Positions 25,783 to 35,255 of a DNA stretch of 35,329 nucleotides are shown here, piece after piece; the stretch's first letter is position 1; each line of letters opens with the position of its first letter. Location: positions 1-35,329 of the forward strand of contig CANLXL010000023.1 in the NCBI GenBank assembly GCA_947495125.1, written 5' to 3'. This DNA comes from an uncultured Flaviramulus sp. (GTDB taxonomy: Bacteria > Bacteroidota > Bacteroidia > Flavobacteriales > Flavobacteriaceae). A program made the translations under genes and the position numbers. The notes under the pieces were generated by a model, which ran no database searches, was not told where the DNA came from, and was given only the letters and a program-made list of their open reading frames with translations.

Positions 25783-26670
25783 TTCAGGAAAGAGGACTTT
25801 CAGTTCTTTTAAGCTCGGCAGTCGCCCATAAGGACTGACTTCAAAAGCCTCAACATATTTGATGTGCTTGGATTTTTCTTTTCCGAAGGCCTTATCAATA
25901 AGATCACGATACCGGTTGGTATTGCTCGAAAACCAACCACCCATACCGTTTTTGGAATTTTCCATGGCAACCGCTATTTCTGCCTCGGTTTTTGGCATGG
26001 TGTTGATATTTCCTGTTGTTCCCCATTCCACGAACTGGGAAAAATGACACAGCGTTACAGCTAACTTATGATCGATCACATCATCAACAGGTAAGATGAT
26101 TTCCGGGTTAAAAGGTAGTCTGCCATAAAGGTTATCTCCATATAAGATGATCGGCAGTTGCCTTAAAGGTTTCACCTCCGGTAAATAATTAGGCACGGTA
26201 AGCATCATGGCTGCATCGACCACCAATTGGTGGGTAGCACGATGATCGGGGTGCAGCTCATTAGACCCGTGAACAATTATTAGATCGGTATCCCAATCTC
26301 GTATCAAGCGAACCACGGCCTCCCGGTTTTTAAGACTGACTTCCAATTCTCCATCACGATTATCTAAGATTTCCATGGAAACCCCAAGCATGGCTCCGGC
26401 CGCTTTCATTTCCTGTTCGCGTCGCTTTGCTAAGGTTTCTCCTGAATCGCGCCAATGCCCTTTATCACCATTAGTAAGTGCTACAAATTTAACCTTATGC
26501 CCCTGGTCCTCAATTTTTTTAATAAACCCCGCAGCCCGGATGTCGCAATCATCAGGGTGTCCGCCAATGGCAAGGATGTTTAAGGGTTTTGAGGATTCAG
26601 TTTGTGCCGATGTGGTTAATATCATCATGCCGAAAATAGCTGAAAATAAGAATGCTAATTTTGTTTTCAT
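25753..26670 (-). CDS. Secreted PIG-L/LmbE-family deacetylase
   Basis: The 305 residues have a signal peptide (about 1-23, ending Thr-Ser-Ala-Gln). A PIG-L/LmbE Rossmann-like domain starts at about 30. Zinc-binding motifs are His38-Pro-Asp-Asp41 and the later His140-Pro-Asp-His143. Between them lie Leu-Thr-Asn-Gly-Asp and Arg-Arg-Glu-Gln-Glu, typical of the family, which removes N-acetyl groups from GlcNAc-type substrates or related amides. The C-terminal part (after about 190) is less diagnostic. The protein is exported, so the substrate is probably periplasmic or extracellular. The last residues coincide with a 35-base direct repeat, so the native C-terminus may have been altered. It is divergent from the RHS operon. 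Confidence 0.9.
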   Translation of the reverse strand: MKTKLAFLFSAIFGMMILTTSAQTESSKPLNILAIGGHPDDCDIRAAGFIKKIEDQGHKVKFVALTNGDKGHWRDSGETLAKRREQEMKAAGAMLGVSMEILDNRDGELEVSLKNREAVVRLIRDWDTDLIIVHGSNELHPDHRATHQLVVDAAMMLTVPNYLPEVKPLRQLPIILYGDNLYGRLPFNPEIILPVDDVIDHKLAVTLCHFSQFVEWGTTGNINTMPKTEAEIAVAMENSKNGMGGWFSSNTNRYRDLIDKAFGKEKSKHIKYVEAFEVSPYGRLPSLKELKVLFPEGTYFDSGLE

Positions 26671-26707
26671 AAAGATTTTAATAGTGTTATATCATAAACT
26701 ACGAAGC

Positions 26708-26742
26708 TAAAGGTATAAAAAAAGTTCTATCGTGTAAACCAA
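26708..26742 (-). promoter_or_regulatory. Candidate Bacteroidota promoter for the deacetylase gene
   Basis: On the minus strand TACCTTTA (26708-26715) matches 7 of 8 positions of the TAnnTTTG -7 box, with a TTG at 26740-26742 upstream. The 24-base spacing is slightly long. The site lies 38 bases upstream of the start codon. Confidence 0.3.
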
Positions 26743-27023
26743 TAATGGGACTAGAATATAACTGTATGTCTATTTTGGGTTAAGCACAAATATGTAAACT
26801 GTTTTGAGGAGGAGACATGTAACGTAAAGGAGCTTACTTTCATATCATAACGCCCCGATTTTCAAGCCTAAAACTCCAGGTTTCCTTCAATAAAACATCT
26901 TACTTTAATTTGAAGGATTTTGTTTACTAAAATTAAATGACTCAAAATCAATAAATTATATTCATCCTTTAAAACTAAAAGTCTAAGTGTATATCGCACA
27001 TTTTTTTCCTTATTGAAACTAAG

Positions 27024-27052
27024 GTTTTTCCTTGCTATTTATAAGGAAAAAC
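27024..27052. promoter_or_regulatory. Inverted repeat upstream of the RHS operon
   Basis: The perfect 10-base arms GTTTTTCCTT and AAGGAAAAAC enclose 9 bases, directly upstream of a candidate promoter. It may be an operator, or a weak structure ending upstream transcription. Confidence 0.4.
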
Positions 27053-27053
27053 A

Positions 27054-27085
27054 TTGCATTTTCTTACAGAATTTTCATAGATTTA
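27054..27085 (+). promoter_or_regulatory. Candidate Bacteroidota promoter for the RHS operon
   Basis: A TTG at 27054-27056, 21 bases, then TAGATTTA (27078-27085), which matches the TAnnTTTG box at 7 of 8 positions. This would give a leader of roughly 70 bases before the RHS start at 27165. Confidence 0.35.
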
Positions 27086-27164
27086 CACCTGCGCTCTGTC
27101 AAATGGTGCGCGACCAAAATAAAAACAGTACAGCCTCTTTAAATTGTATATAAATTATAATCTT

Positions 27165-30100
27165 ATGAAAACACGATTATTACTATTCATCTTTATTTTT
27201 TTTGGATATCACATGTCTAAAGCACAAAACCTTCCGGATATTGTTCCACCAAGCCCGGAAGCCGCATCTTTAATTAAACATTCACAAATGGATGTGTCTT
27301 TATATACGGGGACACCGAACATTGGTGTACCTTTTCATACGATTTCCTATAAGGGGGTGAATGTCCCTGTTGGAATCAGTTATAACTCCGGGGGCATTAA
27401 AGTCGGTGATATTGCCTCATGGGCCGGACTGGGTTGGAATTTAAATGCCGGAGGTTTGGTAAGCCGGTCGATAAGAGGTATCCCCGATGATGCCGGGACC
27501 TTTGGTTACATGTATACAAGCTATACCGTTGAAGCCTTAATTTTAGGAGACGCTGATTATAGGGGTTTCCAATTAGATATTGACGTTGCAAATCAAAGAG
27601 ATTATGAACCGGACATCTTTAATTTTAGCTTTCCCGGAGGATCGGGACAGTTTTTTTATGATCAAACACTGGATAAGTTCGTACAAACACCCTATTCTAA
27701 TTTAAAGATAGAAACAAAAACCAATAACAATAAAATTGAAGGTTTTATAATAACCGATACTCAGGGTGTCGCCTATCATTTTGGAAAATCCTCAAACAAT
27801 TTACGGTCCGGTTTAGAAGCCCTTTCGGTGGTTAAAAGTAAAAGAAGGACCTGGAACGGTATTTTTGAAAGCGATCCTGATGCCTACGGAGATGCGATTA
27901 ATCCATATTACCAAACCTGGATGCTTATGGACATCATATTCCCTACATCAAGCGAATCGATCGCCTTTACGTATTCGACGGAGACCAATGTAAAAACAAC
28001 ACAGCTTCAGAATGAAGAATATATTAAACCCGTTGCGACCCAAAGTGGATGTGATGCAGATCAGTATTCAGAATATTACATTTACAAAGAGTTTGCCCAG
28101 CCTAAAGTGTCCAGTATTACATTTCCGGAGGGTAAAATTATTTTTGAAAAGAACAACAATACCGAACGTTTAGATTTAAAAAATTCATACCCCTTAGAGA
28201 AGATCAAACTCTTAGATGATGATGATCAACTCGTTAAAGGGATGGAATTGCACACGTCTTATTTTACAAGTGCAGTCAACGAAAATTCATTTTTTGATAC
28301 CCAGAATGAAGGCCTTTATCGTTTAAAATTAGATTCGATTTCTCAGTTTGGTAAAAACTTAAATACATTACCGCCATATAAATTTGAATACGATTCTAAA
28401 ATATTACCTAGCCGATTCTCCCGTTCTCAGGATTATTTCGGGTATTATAACGGCGAAAATAACACCACACTTATTCCAAAAGGGACCTATGGACTTCCCG
28501 GATACGTCGGCGATGCCATCAGGTCTGTGGATCCTGCATTTACCGATGCCTGTGTTTTAGAAAAAATCACTTACCCTATAGGTGGTTACGATCAATTTAT
28601 ATGGGAAAATAATAAAATACAATATGTCGGTGTTGCCAACAATTACAGGGATTATTTACTGGATCATCAATTATATGTTTTTAATGATCCTCTTTTATTT
28701 TCAGATCCTGACCCTAATATTGATTTCTCTTCAACATTTACGATTCCTGCGGATAGTGATGGTGTTGTTGAATTTAATGTCGCGATGACCGGCTGTCCAA
28801 TTCCAAACCAGTTTAATAGTACGAGTTGTGACTTTTCTTTAAAAATTGTCGGGGTGACAAATCCCGGTTATTTACTTACTATTTTAAACGCCAGCTTTTA
28901 TGCTACTTTACCCGCCGGAACCTATAAGCTTATCGCTGAAGCATCGAACCCCGGTGCTTGTAACCCACACACAGACCCTAGCTGTAGTAATCCGGAGTCT
29001 TTTAGTGCACAATTAAAATGGACCAGCGACCCCACTCCGGGAGAATATATGTATGGCGGTTTACGTATTGCGGAAATAAAGAGTTATGAGACACCGGTTA
29101 ATTTGGCATTACATAGAAACTTTAGTTATAACTCGTTTGTTGGAAACACAAATTTATCCAGTGGGCAAACCTTAAATTTTATTGATTTGAGTATGGATAA
29201 CTATAGAGTTATATGTTACTGGGTACCTATTCCCGGTCTTCCTGTGACACAAATAGATACCGATTATACGCTAAAAATCAGTTCCAATAGCTTATCACAA
29301 ATGGTAGCCACCAAAGGGAATTTGGTTGGTTATACCAACGTTACGGAGTCTTATAGCGGGATAACAGATCATGGAAAAAAAGAATACACCTTTTCCATGA
29401 CTAACCTGGCAGGGTCTAACCCTTATGGGAATTTATTTGGCGGGACCTTCCCTTCAAACTTTGCGACACCTTTAGAAGCCGATTGGAGAAATGGAAGTCT
29501 GGAAGCCATTAAGTATTTTGATAGCTCCGATAATTTGCTCAAAAACGAATCTTACGCATACGAATCTGTAAATTCTGTATACAGGGATTATTTTGGATTG
29601 CAGCTTCTGAGAATGAAGCCTGCAAATAATACAGCAAGTTCTGATAATTTTTACGCTACAACGTACAACTATGTCACCGAATGGTATCGCTTAAAGAGCA
29701 CGACCACTACAGATTACTTTAACGGAACACCTGTTGTAACGACCCAAACCCATACATACGATAATAATTCGCTATTAGCATCAGAAAGCAAAACCACCAG
29801 CAGTGATGGCGAATCTATCATCACAAAAACCTTTTATCCTGATGATGTCATTTCCGTAAGTGATTTGGGTGCAGATGATCTAACACCCGATGAAAAAGCA
29901 GCCATAGACAAACTAAAAAGTACCGGCACCGGGCAGCACCGTATCGCCGAAGCGGTTCAAACAGAAACTTATAAAGATGAAGACGAAGACGGCATTGCAG
30001 ATTCGGGAGAACTCTTATCCCGACAACGTACTAATTATAAAGAATGGCAGTGGCCAAACAATTTCATATTACCTGAGTATGTCCAAACGGCCACAGGGAA

Positions 30101-30554
30101 CAATACCCTAGAAAATAGAATCCAATTTCTTAGTTATTATAATAATGGGAACGTCAAAGAAGTCAAAAAGACTGACGGAACAACCCTTGTTTATATCTGG
30201 GGTTATAACGAACAATATCCCATAGCCAAAATCGAGAATGCCACCTATGCGCAGGTATCAGGTCAGGTGGCCAATCTTCACAATAAGTCGAATCTTGATG
30301 ATGACCGTTGTCTGGATTCCGGTAGTTGTGACGAGAAGAACTTACGAACGGCATTAACCACCTTAAGAAATGCTGTCCCCGATGCCATGGTCACCACTTA
30401 CACCTACGATCCGTTAACGGGTGTCACCAGCATAACCGATCCTAAAGGTTATATCATGTATTACGAATATGATGAATTTAACCGCCTGGAGCGGGTGGTA
30501 GATGCCGATGGTAAAATACTCAGCGAGAATGAATACTACTATAAAAATCAATAA
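27165..30554 (+). CDS. RHS/YD-repeat secreted shell protein without toxin domain, 1129 aa
   Basis: I chose the ATG at 27165, which begins a clear signal peptide ending Met-Ser-Lys-Ala-Gln; the upstream TTG is not needed. The N-terminal half has Tyr-Thr-Gly-Thr-Pro-Asn-Ile-Gly-Val-Pro and Gly-Leu-Gly-Trp-Asn-Leu-Asn-Ala-Gly-Gly, typical of the SpvB/TcdB-like start of Bacteroidota RHS proteins. The C-terminal part holds YD repeats (Tyr-Glu-Tyr-Asp-Glu-Phe-Asn-Arg-Leu-Glu-Arg-Val-Val-Asp). The protein ends there, with no Asp-Pro-Leu core terminus and no toxin. By analogy with TcB/TcC it could provide part of the hollow shell for the toxin encoded by the second RHS gene. Export is presumably via Sec to the periplasm and then an unknown route; no type IX signal domain is evident. 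Confidence 0.9.
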   Translation: MKTRLLLFIFIFFGYHMSKAQNLPDIVPPSPEAASLIKHSQMDVSLYTGTPNIGVPFHTISYKGVNVPVGISYNSGGIKVGDIASWAGLGWNLNAGGLVSRSIRGIPDDAGTFGYMYTSYTVEALILGDADYRGFQLDIDVANQRDYEPDIFNFSFPGGSGQFFYDQTLDKFVQTPYSNLKIETKTNNNKIEGFIITDTQGVAYHFGKSSNNLRSGLEALSVVKSKRRTWNGIFESDPDAYGDAINPYYQTWMLMDIIFPTSSESIAFTYSTETNVKTTQLQNEEYIKPVATQSGCDADQYSEYYIYKEFAQPKVSSITFPEGKIIFEKNNNTERLDLKNSYPLEKIKLLDDDDQLVKGMELHTSYFTSAVNENSFFDTQNEGLYRLKLDSISQFGKNLNTLPPYKFEYDSKILPSRFSRSQDYFGYYNGENNTTLIPKGTYGLPGYVGDAIRSVDPAFTDACVLEKITYPIGGYDQFIWENNKIQYVGVANNYRDYLLDHQLYVFNDPLLFSDPDPNIDFSSTFTIPADSDGVVEFNVAMTGCPIPNQFNSTSCDFSLKIVGVTNPGYLLTILNASFYATLPAGTYKLIAEASNPGACNPHTDPSCSNPESFSAQLKWTSDPTPGEYMYGGLRIAEIKSYETPVNLALHRNFSYNSFVGNTNLSSGQTLNFIDLSMDNYRVICYWVPIPGLPVTQIDTDYTLKISSNSLSQMVATKGNLVGYTNVTESYSGITDHGKKEYTFSMTNLAGSNPYGNLFGGTFPSNFATPLEADWRNGSLEAIKYFDSSDNLLKNESYAYESVNSVYRDYFGLQLLRMKPANNTASSDNFYATTYNYVTEWYRLKSTTTTDYFNGTPVVTTQTHTYDNNSLLASESKTTSSDGESIITKTFYPDDVISVSDLGADDLTPDEKAAIDKLKSTGTGQHRIAEAVQTETYKDEDEDGIADSGELLSRQRTNYKEWQWPNNFILPEYVQTATGNNTLENRIQFLSYYNNGNVKEVKKTDGTTLVYIWGYNEQYPIAKIENATYAQVSGQVANLHNKSNLDDDRCLDSGSCDEKNLRTALTTLRNAVPDAMVTTYTYDPLTGVTSITDPKGYIMYYEYDEFNRLERVVDADGKILSENEYYYKNQ

Positions 30555-30582
30555 CAACTTAGCCTTTAAAAACATTAGAATC

Positions 30583-31002
30583 ATGAAATACACACCTTCC
30601 AGTATACTGAGTATCTTATTAATGTTAAGTTTTTATTACTCAAACGCGCAATCAAACGATCTGGATTTTACAATAACCAGCAATCAGATGTATATCTCAG
30701 GAGAAACCGTTTCCATTTTGTCTACCATTACAAAATCGGGAAATACGATGACATGGAAACAAGAGCATAATGGAAATTCAGACACCAGTAGTTTTAAAGT
30801 TATAAATATGCCTGAAGGCTCATGGGACCAATTAAATACTATAGGAGCCATAACCTATGAGATGGATAGCGATGACTATTACCGAAGTCAATTGTTTTTA
30901 AAAGGAACGCCCAATAAGTTATATGCAACCTTAACGCTGTATTTGAGTGATACGGAACAGGAGGCCTACACCTTTTACATCAGTAATATTTCATACCAAT
31001 AA
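30583..31002 (+). CDS. Small secreted protein between two RHS genes, 139 aa
   Basis: I chose the ATG at 30583 (Met-Lys-Tyr-Thr-Pro-Ser), which starts a signal peptide of about 22 residues ending Ser-Asn-Ala-Gln. Upstream in-frame starts would overlap the RHS gene. The mature part is a short, probably beta-rich domain of about 115 residues, without cysteines or catalytic motifs that I recognise. It lies 28 bases after the first RHS gene and 14 bases before the second, so it is part of the same operon. A chaperone, adaptor or surface partner of the RHS proteins is possible; the sequence alone does not decide. Confidence 0.8.
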   Translation: MKYTPSSILSILLMLSFYYSNAQSNDLDFTITSNQMYISGETVSILSTITKSGNTMTWKQEHNGNSDTSSFKVINMPEGSWDQLNTIGAITYEMDSDDYYRSQLFLKGTPNKLYATLTLYLSDTEQEAYTFYISNISYQ

Positions 31003-31016
31003 ATACCATTCTTATT

Positions 31017-34000
31017 ATGATACGATTATTAAATACGGTTTTACAAAACAAGATCTTGCTAAGTGCTTTTGTGCTTATAAGTTTTTATTCGGTAACGCAA
31101 GCTCAGGTTACCGGACCAACAGCAGCAGAAGTTAATAGCATCTATAGGTATGAATTTAACAACGGACTGGTTCAAAAATTACCAAATTGGATTTTATCCG
31201 GTGCCGGTGGTACCGAGGTGGGCAGTGGAAGTTCAGGAACAAATTATTATATTGATGTGCAATGGACCTCTATAGGAATTGGCACTGTAACCTTCAGGGC
31301 TAAAACATTGGTTCGGGGCGTATTAACAAATATTGTGGTCATTGCACCTCCGCCTTCGTCTACAGACCAAAACTACATCCGTACAAAAACCCCTAGAATA
31401 GCAACGACCAATGTCGGGCAGTTGGGAGATGATGATAAACTGGAATCCATCGCTTATTTTGATGGACTAGGCAGAGCGATGCAAAATATTGGTATTCGGG
31501 CGGGTGGCAATAAAGAAGATATTATTACCCACTTTGCCTATGATAATTTTGGCAGACAGGAAAAGGAGTATTTACCCTATAGCTCAAGTTCCACGGGTGG
31601 CGGTTTTAGAATGGACGCTTTAAGCGCAACAAACACGTACTACGATGCTGCTAAATATGAAGCAGACTTTCCGGGAGTTGCCGTTGACGATATCAATGCC
31701 TTTTCACAAAAAGAGCTTGAACCCTCTCCACTCAATCGCACATTAAAACAAGCAGCTCCGGGTAAGGATTGGAAGCTGGGAGAAGGCAATGAGATCGCCT
31801 TTACTTATGAAACGAATATCTTAAACGAGGTGAGACACTTTGAAGTCAGTTTGTCGTTTGCCAATAACACCTATACACCTTCACTAATTGTAGGAAATAC
31901 ATATTATAATGCCGGAGAACTTTATAAAACGATCACTAAAGATGAGAACCACGACGGCACTACTTCAAAAGCCCATACCACCGAAGAGTTTAAAGATAAA
32001 CAAGGGCGTGTTGTTCTAAAACGTACCTATGGCACCTCAAAAGTCGGTGGAGTCACTCAAACCAATGTAGCTCATGATACCTATTATGTATATGATAAGC
32101 ATGGCAACCTAAGTTATCTAATTCCGCCAAAAGCTGTGGATGTTATTAATCCTAATAATGTGGTAAGTACCATTAATTCAACAGATGTTGTGAATTCGGG
32201 AAATAGTTTATCCTTAAGTGCTACCAATACAGTGACATTATCCGATGGGTTTATAGCCCATTCCGGGAGTACCTTTTCGGCGACTATAGAAGACCCTCAG
32301 GCAGTCCTTAATGAATTATGTTACCAGTACAAATACGATCACAGAAACCGACTGGTGGAAAAGAAAATCCCCGGGAAAGATTGGGAATATATCGTTTACG
32401 ATAAATTAGATCGGCCCATTATGACCCAGGATGCTAATTTACGAGATAACGATGAATGGTTGTTTACCTCTTATGATGTCTTTGGGAGAATCGCTTATAC
32501 CGGTGTGGATAAAAACAATACTAAAACACGAACACAAATACAATCGGAAGCGGATGTAGCCGTTTCTCAATTTGTGTCTAAAGTTTCAACGGCCAATGTA
32601 TATGTTGGAACTACAATATATTATAACAAAGGATCGGTTTATCCCAATAGCTTTGATGAAATATACACCATCAACTATTACGACAATTATACCTTCGATG
32701 GCTTTAGCAGTATGCCTTCCACAAGTCAGGGGCAAGCCATCATTAATTATAACAACGCCAGTGGGACCCAAAAACTCACCAAAGGATTAGCAACAGGTAG
32801 CAAAGTACGGGTATTGGATTCCAATCCGGTAAAATGGATCACCACGATTACGGGCTATGACGGTAAAGGACAGGCGATCTATATTAAAAGCGTGAACGAT
32901 TATTTAAGTACCACCGATATCGTACAAAATCAATTGGACTTTACAGGGGCGGTGACCAAAACCGAAACAGCGCATACCAAAGGAACTACCAATGTGATTA
33001 CCGAAGACCTGTTTACCTACGACCATGTCGGGCGATTGACCAAACAAACCCAGGAACTCAATAACACGAATGTTTTAGAAGTGATCGTCGAAAATAACTA
33101 TGACGATCTGGGACAACTCGAAAGTAAAGAAGTCGGTGGTAAGAGCACACAAAGCAGACTGCAAACCATAAATTACACCTATAATGTAAGGGGTTGGTTA
33201 AAACAGATTAATAATCCAGCCAGTTTAGGCACCGACCTGTTTGCTTTTAAGATTAATTATAATACGGTTGACCATAGCGCAACAAAGCTTTATAACGGCA
33301 ATATCTCTGAAACCGAGTGGAAAACGGCTAACGATAATGTGCTCCGTTGGTATAAATACGATTATGATGCCTTAAATAGAATTACCAATGCTACGGACGA
33401 CATTAACCGTTATAGCCTAAGTAATCTCACCTACGATAAAAATGGAAACATCATGACACTTAACAGAGCGGGCCATAAGGTAGCACAGCCTGTTTCTACC
33501 AATAGCTCCCATTTTGCAAGTAATATGGACGTCCTGAGCTATGTTTATGAGTCCAATAGTAATAAATTGGAAAGTGTTAACGATACGGGTTATGAAAGCT
33601 ATGGTTTTAAAGAAATAGTGAACAATACCGTTGAATATGATTATGACTCGAATGGGAATATGATCAAAGATGATAATAAAGGCATTACAACTATTGGTTA
33701 CAATCATCTAAACCTACCTACCTCGGTAGCAATAAATAATAGTGAGCATAATGGAACTATTTCTTATATTTACGATGCTACGGGTACAAAGTTAAGTAAA
33801 ACGGTAAATGGGGTGAGCACCTATTACGCCGGTAATTATGTATACGAAGGCAGTTCTTTGAAATTCTTTAACCACCCTGAGGGGTATTTGGAGCCTAAAG
33901 ATGAAAATAATTTATTGCTTGGGTATAATTATGTTTATCAATATAAGGACCATTTAGGGAATGTAAGGTTGAGTTATAAGGATAATAGTGGGACGCTTGA

Positions 34001-34886
34001 CATATTGGAGGAGAATAACTACTATCCATTTGGGCTTAAACATAAGGGGTATAATAGTAATGCTACCTCGCACATTGCTTTGAACTATAAATACAATGGG
34101 AAAGAGCTTAATGAAGAACTTGGATTGGATTGGTATGATTATGGTGCTAGGAATTATGATGCTAGTTTGGGTAGATGGATGAATATTGATCCGTTGGCTG
34201 AAGAATTCAATGATTGGTCGCCATATACGTATACTTTTAATGACCCAATAAGGTTTATTGACCCTGATGGTATGGCTCCAAGTGATATTACGCTATTAGG
34301 TGCAAATAATTCTAGTGTTACAATAAAAACTGATTTGATAGATGTTTCTGTTGATGCAAGTAGTTTTGTTGGTGATTTAGGAGGAAATTACACCTTTGAT
34401 GGAGAAGATATTTTGGTTGCTGCTCTTGATATAGTAGGAGTTGTAGAGCCAACACCTTTTGCGGATATAGCTGCTGCTAGTATCGAAGGAAAAAACGGAA
34501 ACTGGGGAAGTGCTATTCTCAGTGGATTAGGGGCAGTGCCTTATATTGGTGATTTAGGCAAGCTAGGAAAAATCCCAAAGCATGTTAAAACAATTAATAA
34601 AGCTATTGATGGTGTTAAACAAGCTAAACAGCAGAGAAAACAAGTAACAAAAGTTTTTTCTACTCGTAAGAGAGCCATAGATGCGAGACCAAAACCAAAG
34701 CCAATAAAAAAAGGACAAAAAAGAGTAACTCGACAGTCAAAAAATAAAAAAGGAGAAGGAAATAAGATGAAAACAGATGGAGGTTCACAGACACCTCATT
34801 TCCACGATGCAAATCACAATAATAAAAAGAAAGCTAACGTTCATTACAGAGTAGGAACAAAAAAAATTAGACCTAATAATCAATAA
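31017..34886 (+). CDS. RHS-repeat polymorphic toxin with variable C-terminal putative nuclease domain, 1289 aa
   Basis: A signal peptide (about 1-29, ending Thr-Gln-Ala-Gln) precedes a short Ig-like region (about 35-110). A DUF6443-like segment follows (Tyr-Phe-Asp-Gly-Leu-Gly-Arg-Ala), then many YD repeats. The conserved RHS core end is at about 1040-1090 (Gly-Ala-Arg-Asn-Tyr-Asp-Ala-Ser-Leu-Gly-Arg-Trp...Asp-Pro-Leu-Ala-Glu and Asp-Pro-Asp-Gly). The remaining 200 residues are a small hydrophobic pretoxin region (about 1130-1190) and a strongly basic tail. That tail contains Pro1260-His-Phe-His1263-Asp, His1267 and His1276-Tyr. The histidine pattern suggests a metal-dependent nuclease or RNase-like toxin, which is inference. 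An acidic gene follows 5 bases later as the likely immunity partner. Confidence 0.9.
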   Translation: MIRLLNTVLQNKILLSAFVLISFYSVTQAQVTGPTAAEVNSIYRYEFNNGLVQKLPNWILSGAGGTEVGSGSSGTNYYIDVQWTSIGIGTVTFRAKTLVRGVLTNIVVIAPPPSSTDQNYIRTKTPRIATTNVGQLGDDDKLESIAYFDGLGRAMQNIGIRAGGNKEDIITHFAYDNFGRQEKEYLPYSSSSTGGGFRMDALSATNTYYDAAKYEADFPGVAVDDINAFSQKELEPSPLNRTLKQAAPGKDWKLGEGNEIAFTYETNILNEVRHFEVSLSFANNTYTPSLIVGNTYYNAGELYKTITKDENHDGTTSKAHTTEEFKDKQGRVVLKRTYGTSKVGGVTQTNVAHDTYYVYDKHGNLSYLIPPKAVDVINPNNVVSTINSTDVVNSGNSLSLSATNTVTLSDGFIAHSGSTFSATIEDPQAVLNELCYQYKYDHRNRLVEKKIPGKDWEYIVYDKLDRPIMTQDANLRDNDEWLFTSYDVFGRIAYTGVDKNNTKTRTQIQSEADVAVSQFVSKVSTANVYVGTTIYYNKGSVYPNSFDEIYTINYYDNYTFDGFSSMPSTSQGQAIINYNNASGTQKLTKGLATGSKVRVLDSNPVKWITTITGYDGKGQAIYIKSVNDYLSTTDIVQNQLDFTGAVTKTETAHTKGTTNVITEDLFTYDHVGRLTKQTQELNNTNVLEVIVENNYDDLGQLESKEVGGKSTQSRLQTINYTYNVRGWLKQINNPASLGTDLFAFKINYNTVDHSATKLYNGNISETEWKTANDNVLRWYKYDYDALNRITNATDDINRYSLSNLTYDKNGNIMTLNRAGHKVAQPVSTNSSHFASNMDVLSYVYESNSNKLESVNDTGYESYGFKEIVNNTVEYDYDSNGNMIKDDNKGITTIGYNHLNLPTSVAINNSEHNGTISYIYDATGTKLSKTVNGVSTYYAGNYVYEGSSLKFFNHPEGYLEPKDENNLLLGYNYVYQYKDHLGNVRLSYKDNSGTLDILEENNYYPFGLKHKGYNSNATSHIALNYKYNGKELNEELGLDWYDYGARNYDASLGRWMNIDPLAEEFNDWSPYTYTFNDPIRFIDPDGMAPSDITLLGANNSSVTIKTDLIDVSVDASSFVGDLGGNYTFDGEDILVAALDIVGVVEPTPFADIAAASIEGKNGNWGSAILSGLGAVPYIGDLGKLGKIPKHVKTINKAIDGVKQAKQQRKQVTKVFSTRKRAIDARPKPKPIKKGQKRVTRQSKNKKGEGNKMKTDGGSQTPHFHDANHNNKKKANVHYRVGTKKIRPNNQ

Positions 34887-34891
34887 AAATC

Positions 34892-35206
34892 ATGGAAACT
34901 AAAATATATTGGGCAGGTGTAGAATATAATTATGATAAAGACTCAGGCAATTATCAGGAGCTGAAAGGAGGCTTTGTTTATACTTTTATGCAAGCAATAG
35001 ATGCTAGAGATGCTTTAGATATGTTATTACAAGCATTAAAGGGGAAAAAGCTAGCTCCATTGGAGGTTGAATTTATATCAATTTATGATGGTGAAATGGA
35101 ATGGGAAACAGAAGAAGAAACAAATCGCTACATTTCACTATATAATGAAGCCTTGGAATCTGGGAATGTTATTTTTGATGATTTTTACGCTTACGAATCA
35201 GAATAG
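34892..35206 (+). CDS. Candidate immunity protein for the RHS toxin, 104 aa
   Basis: A small, clearly acidic, cytoplasmic protein without signal peptide or membrane segment. Its C-terminal half is rich in Glu and Asp (Glu-Met-Glu-Trp-Glu-Thr-Glu-Glu-Glu and Asp-Asp-Phe-Tyr-Ala-Tyr-Glu). It starts 5 bases after the toxin stop. Position, size and charge opposite to the basic toxin tail fit an immunity protein that binds and blocks the nuclease-like domain. I do not recognise a named immunity family. Confidence 0.75.
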   Translation: METKIYWAGVEYNYDKDSGNYQELKGGFVYTFMQAIDARDALDMLLQALKGKKLAPLEVEFISIYDGEMEWETEEETNRYISLYNEALESGNVIFDDFYAYESE

Positions 35207-35255
35207 AAGTGGTAGTATTGGTCCAAATTAGTGGTTGGCATTATACCATAACCCC

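Larger units (their letters stand above)
26671..27164. other. Gene-free divergent promoter region
   Basis: This AT-rich stretch of 494 bases lies between the deacetylase gene (minus) and the RHS operon (plus). I see no convincing gene. It contains two candidate Bacteroidota-type promoters, one in each direction, and a perfect inverted repeat at 27024-27052, each listed separately. No insertion-sequence ends were recognised. Confidence 0.6.

Noticed and set aside
25623-25838. 71-residue plus-strand open frame across the parD upstream region and the deacetylase end
   Set aside because: It runs through the parD operator and is antisense to the deacetylase. Its similarity to another small frame is explained by the 35-base direct repeat.
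30502-30582. Longer N-terminus of the 139-residue secreted protein overlapping the first RHS gene
   Set aside because: It would bury the signal peptide behind 27 residues; the ATG at 30583 gives a normal exported protein.
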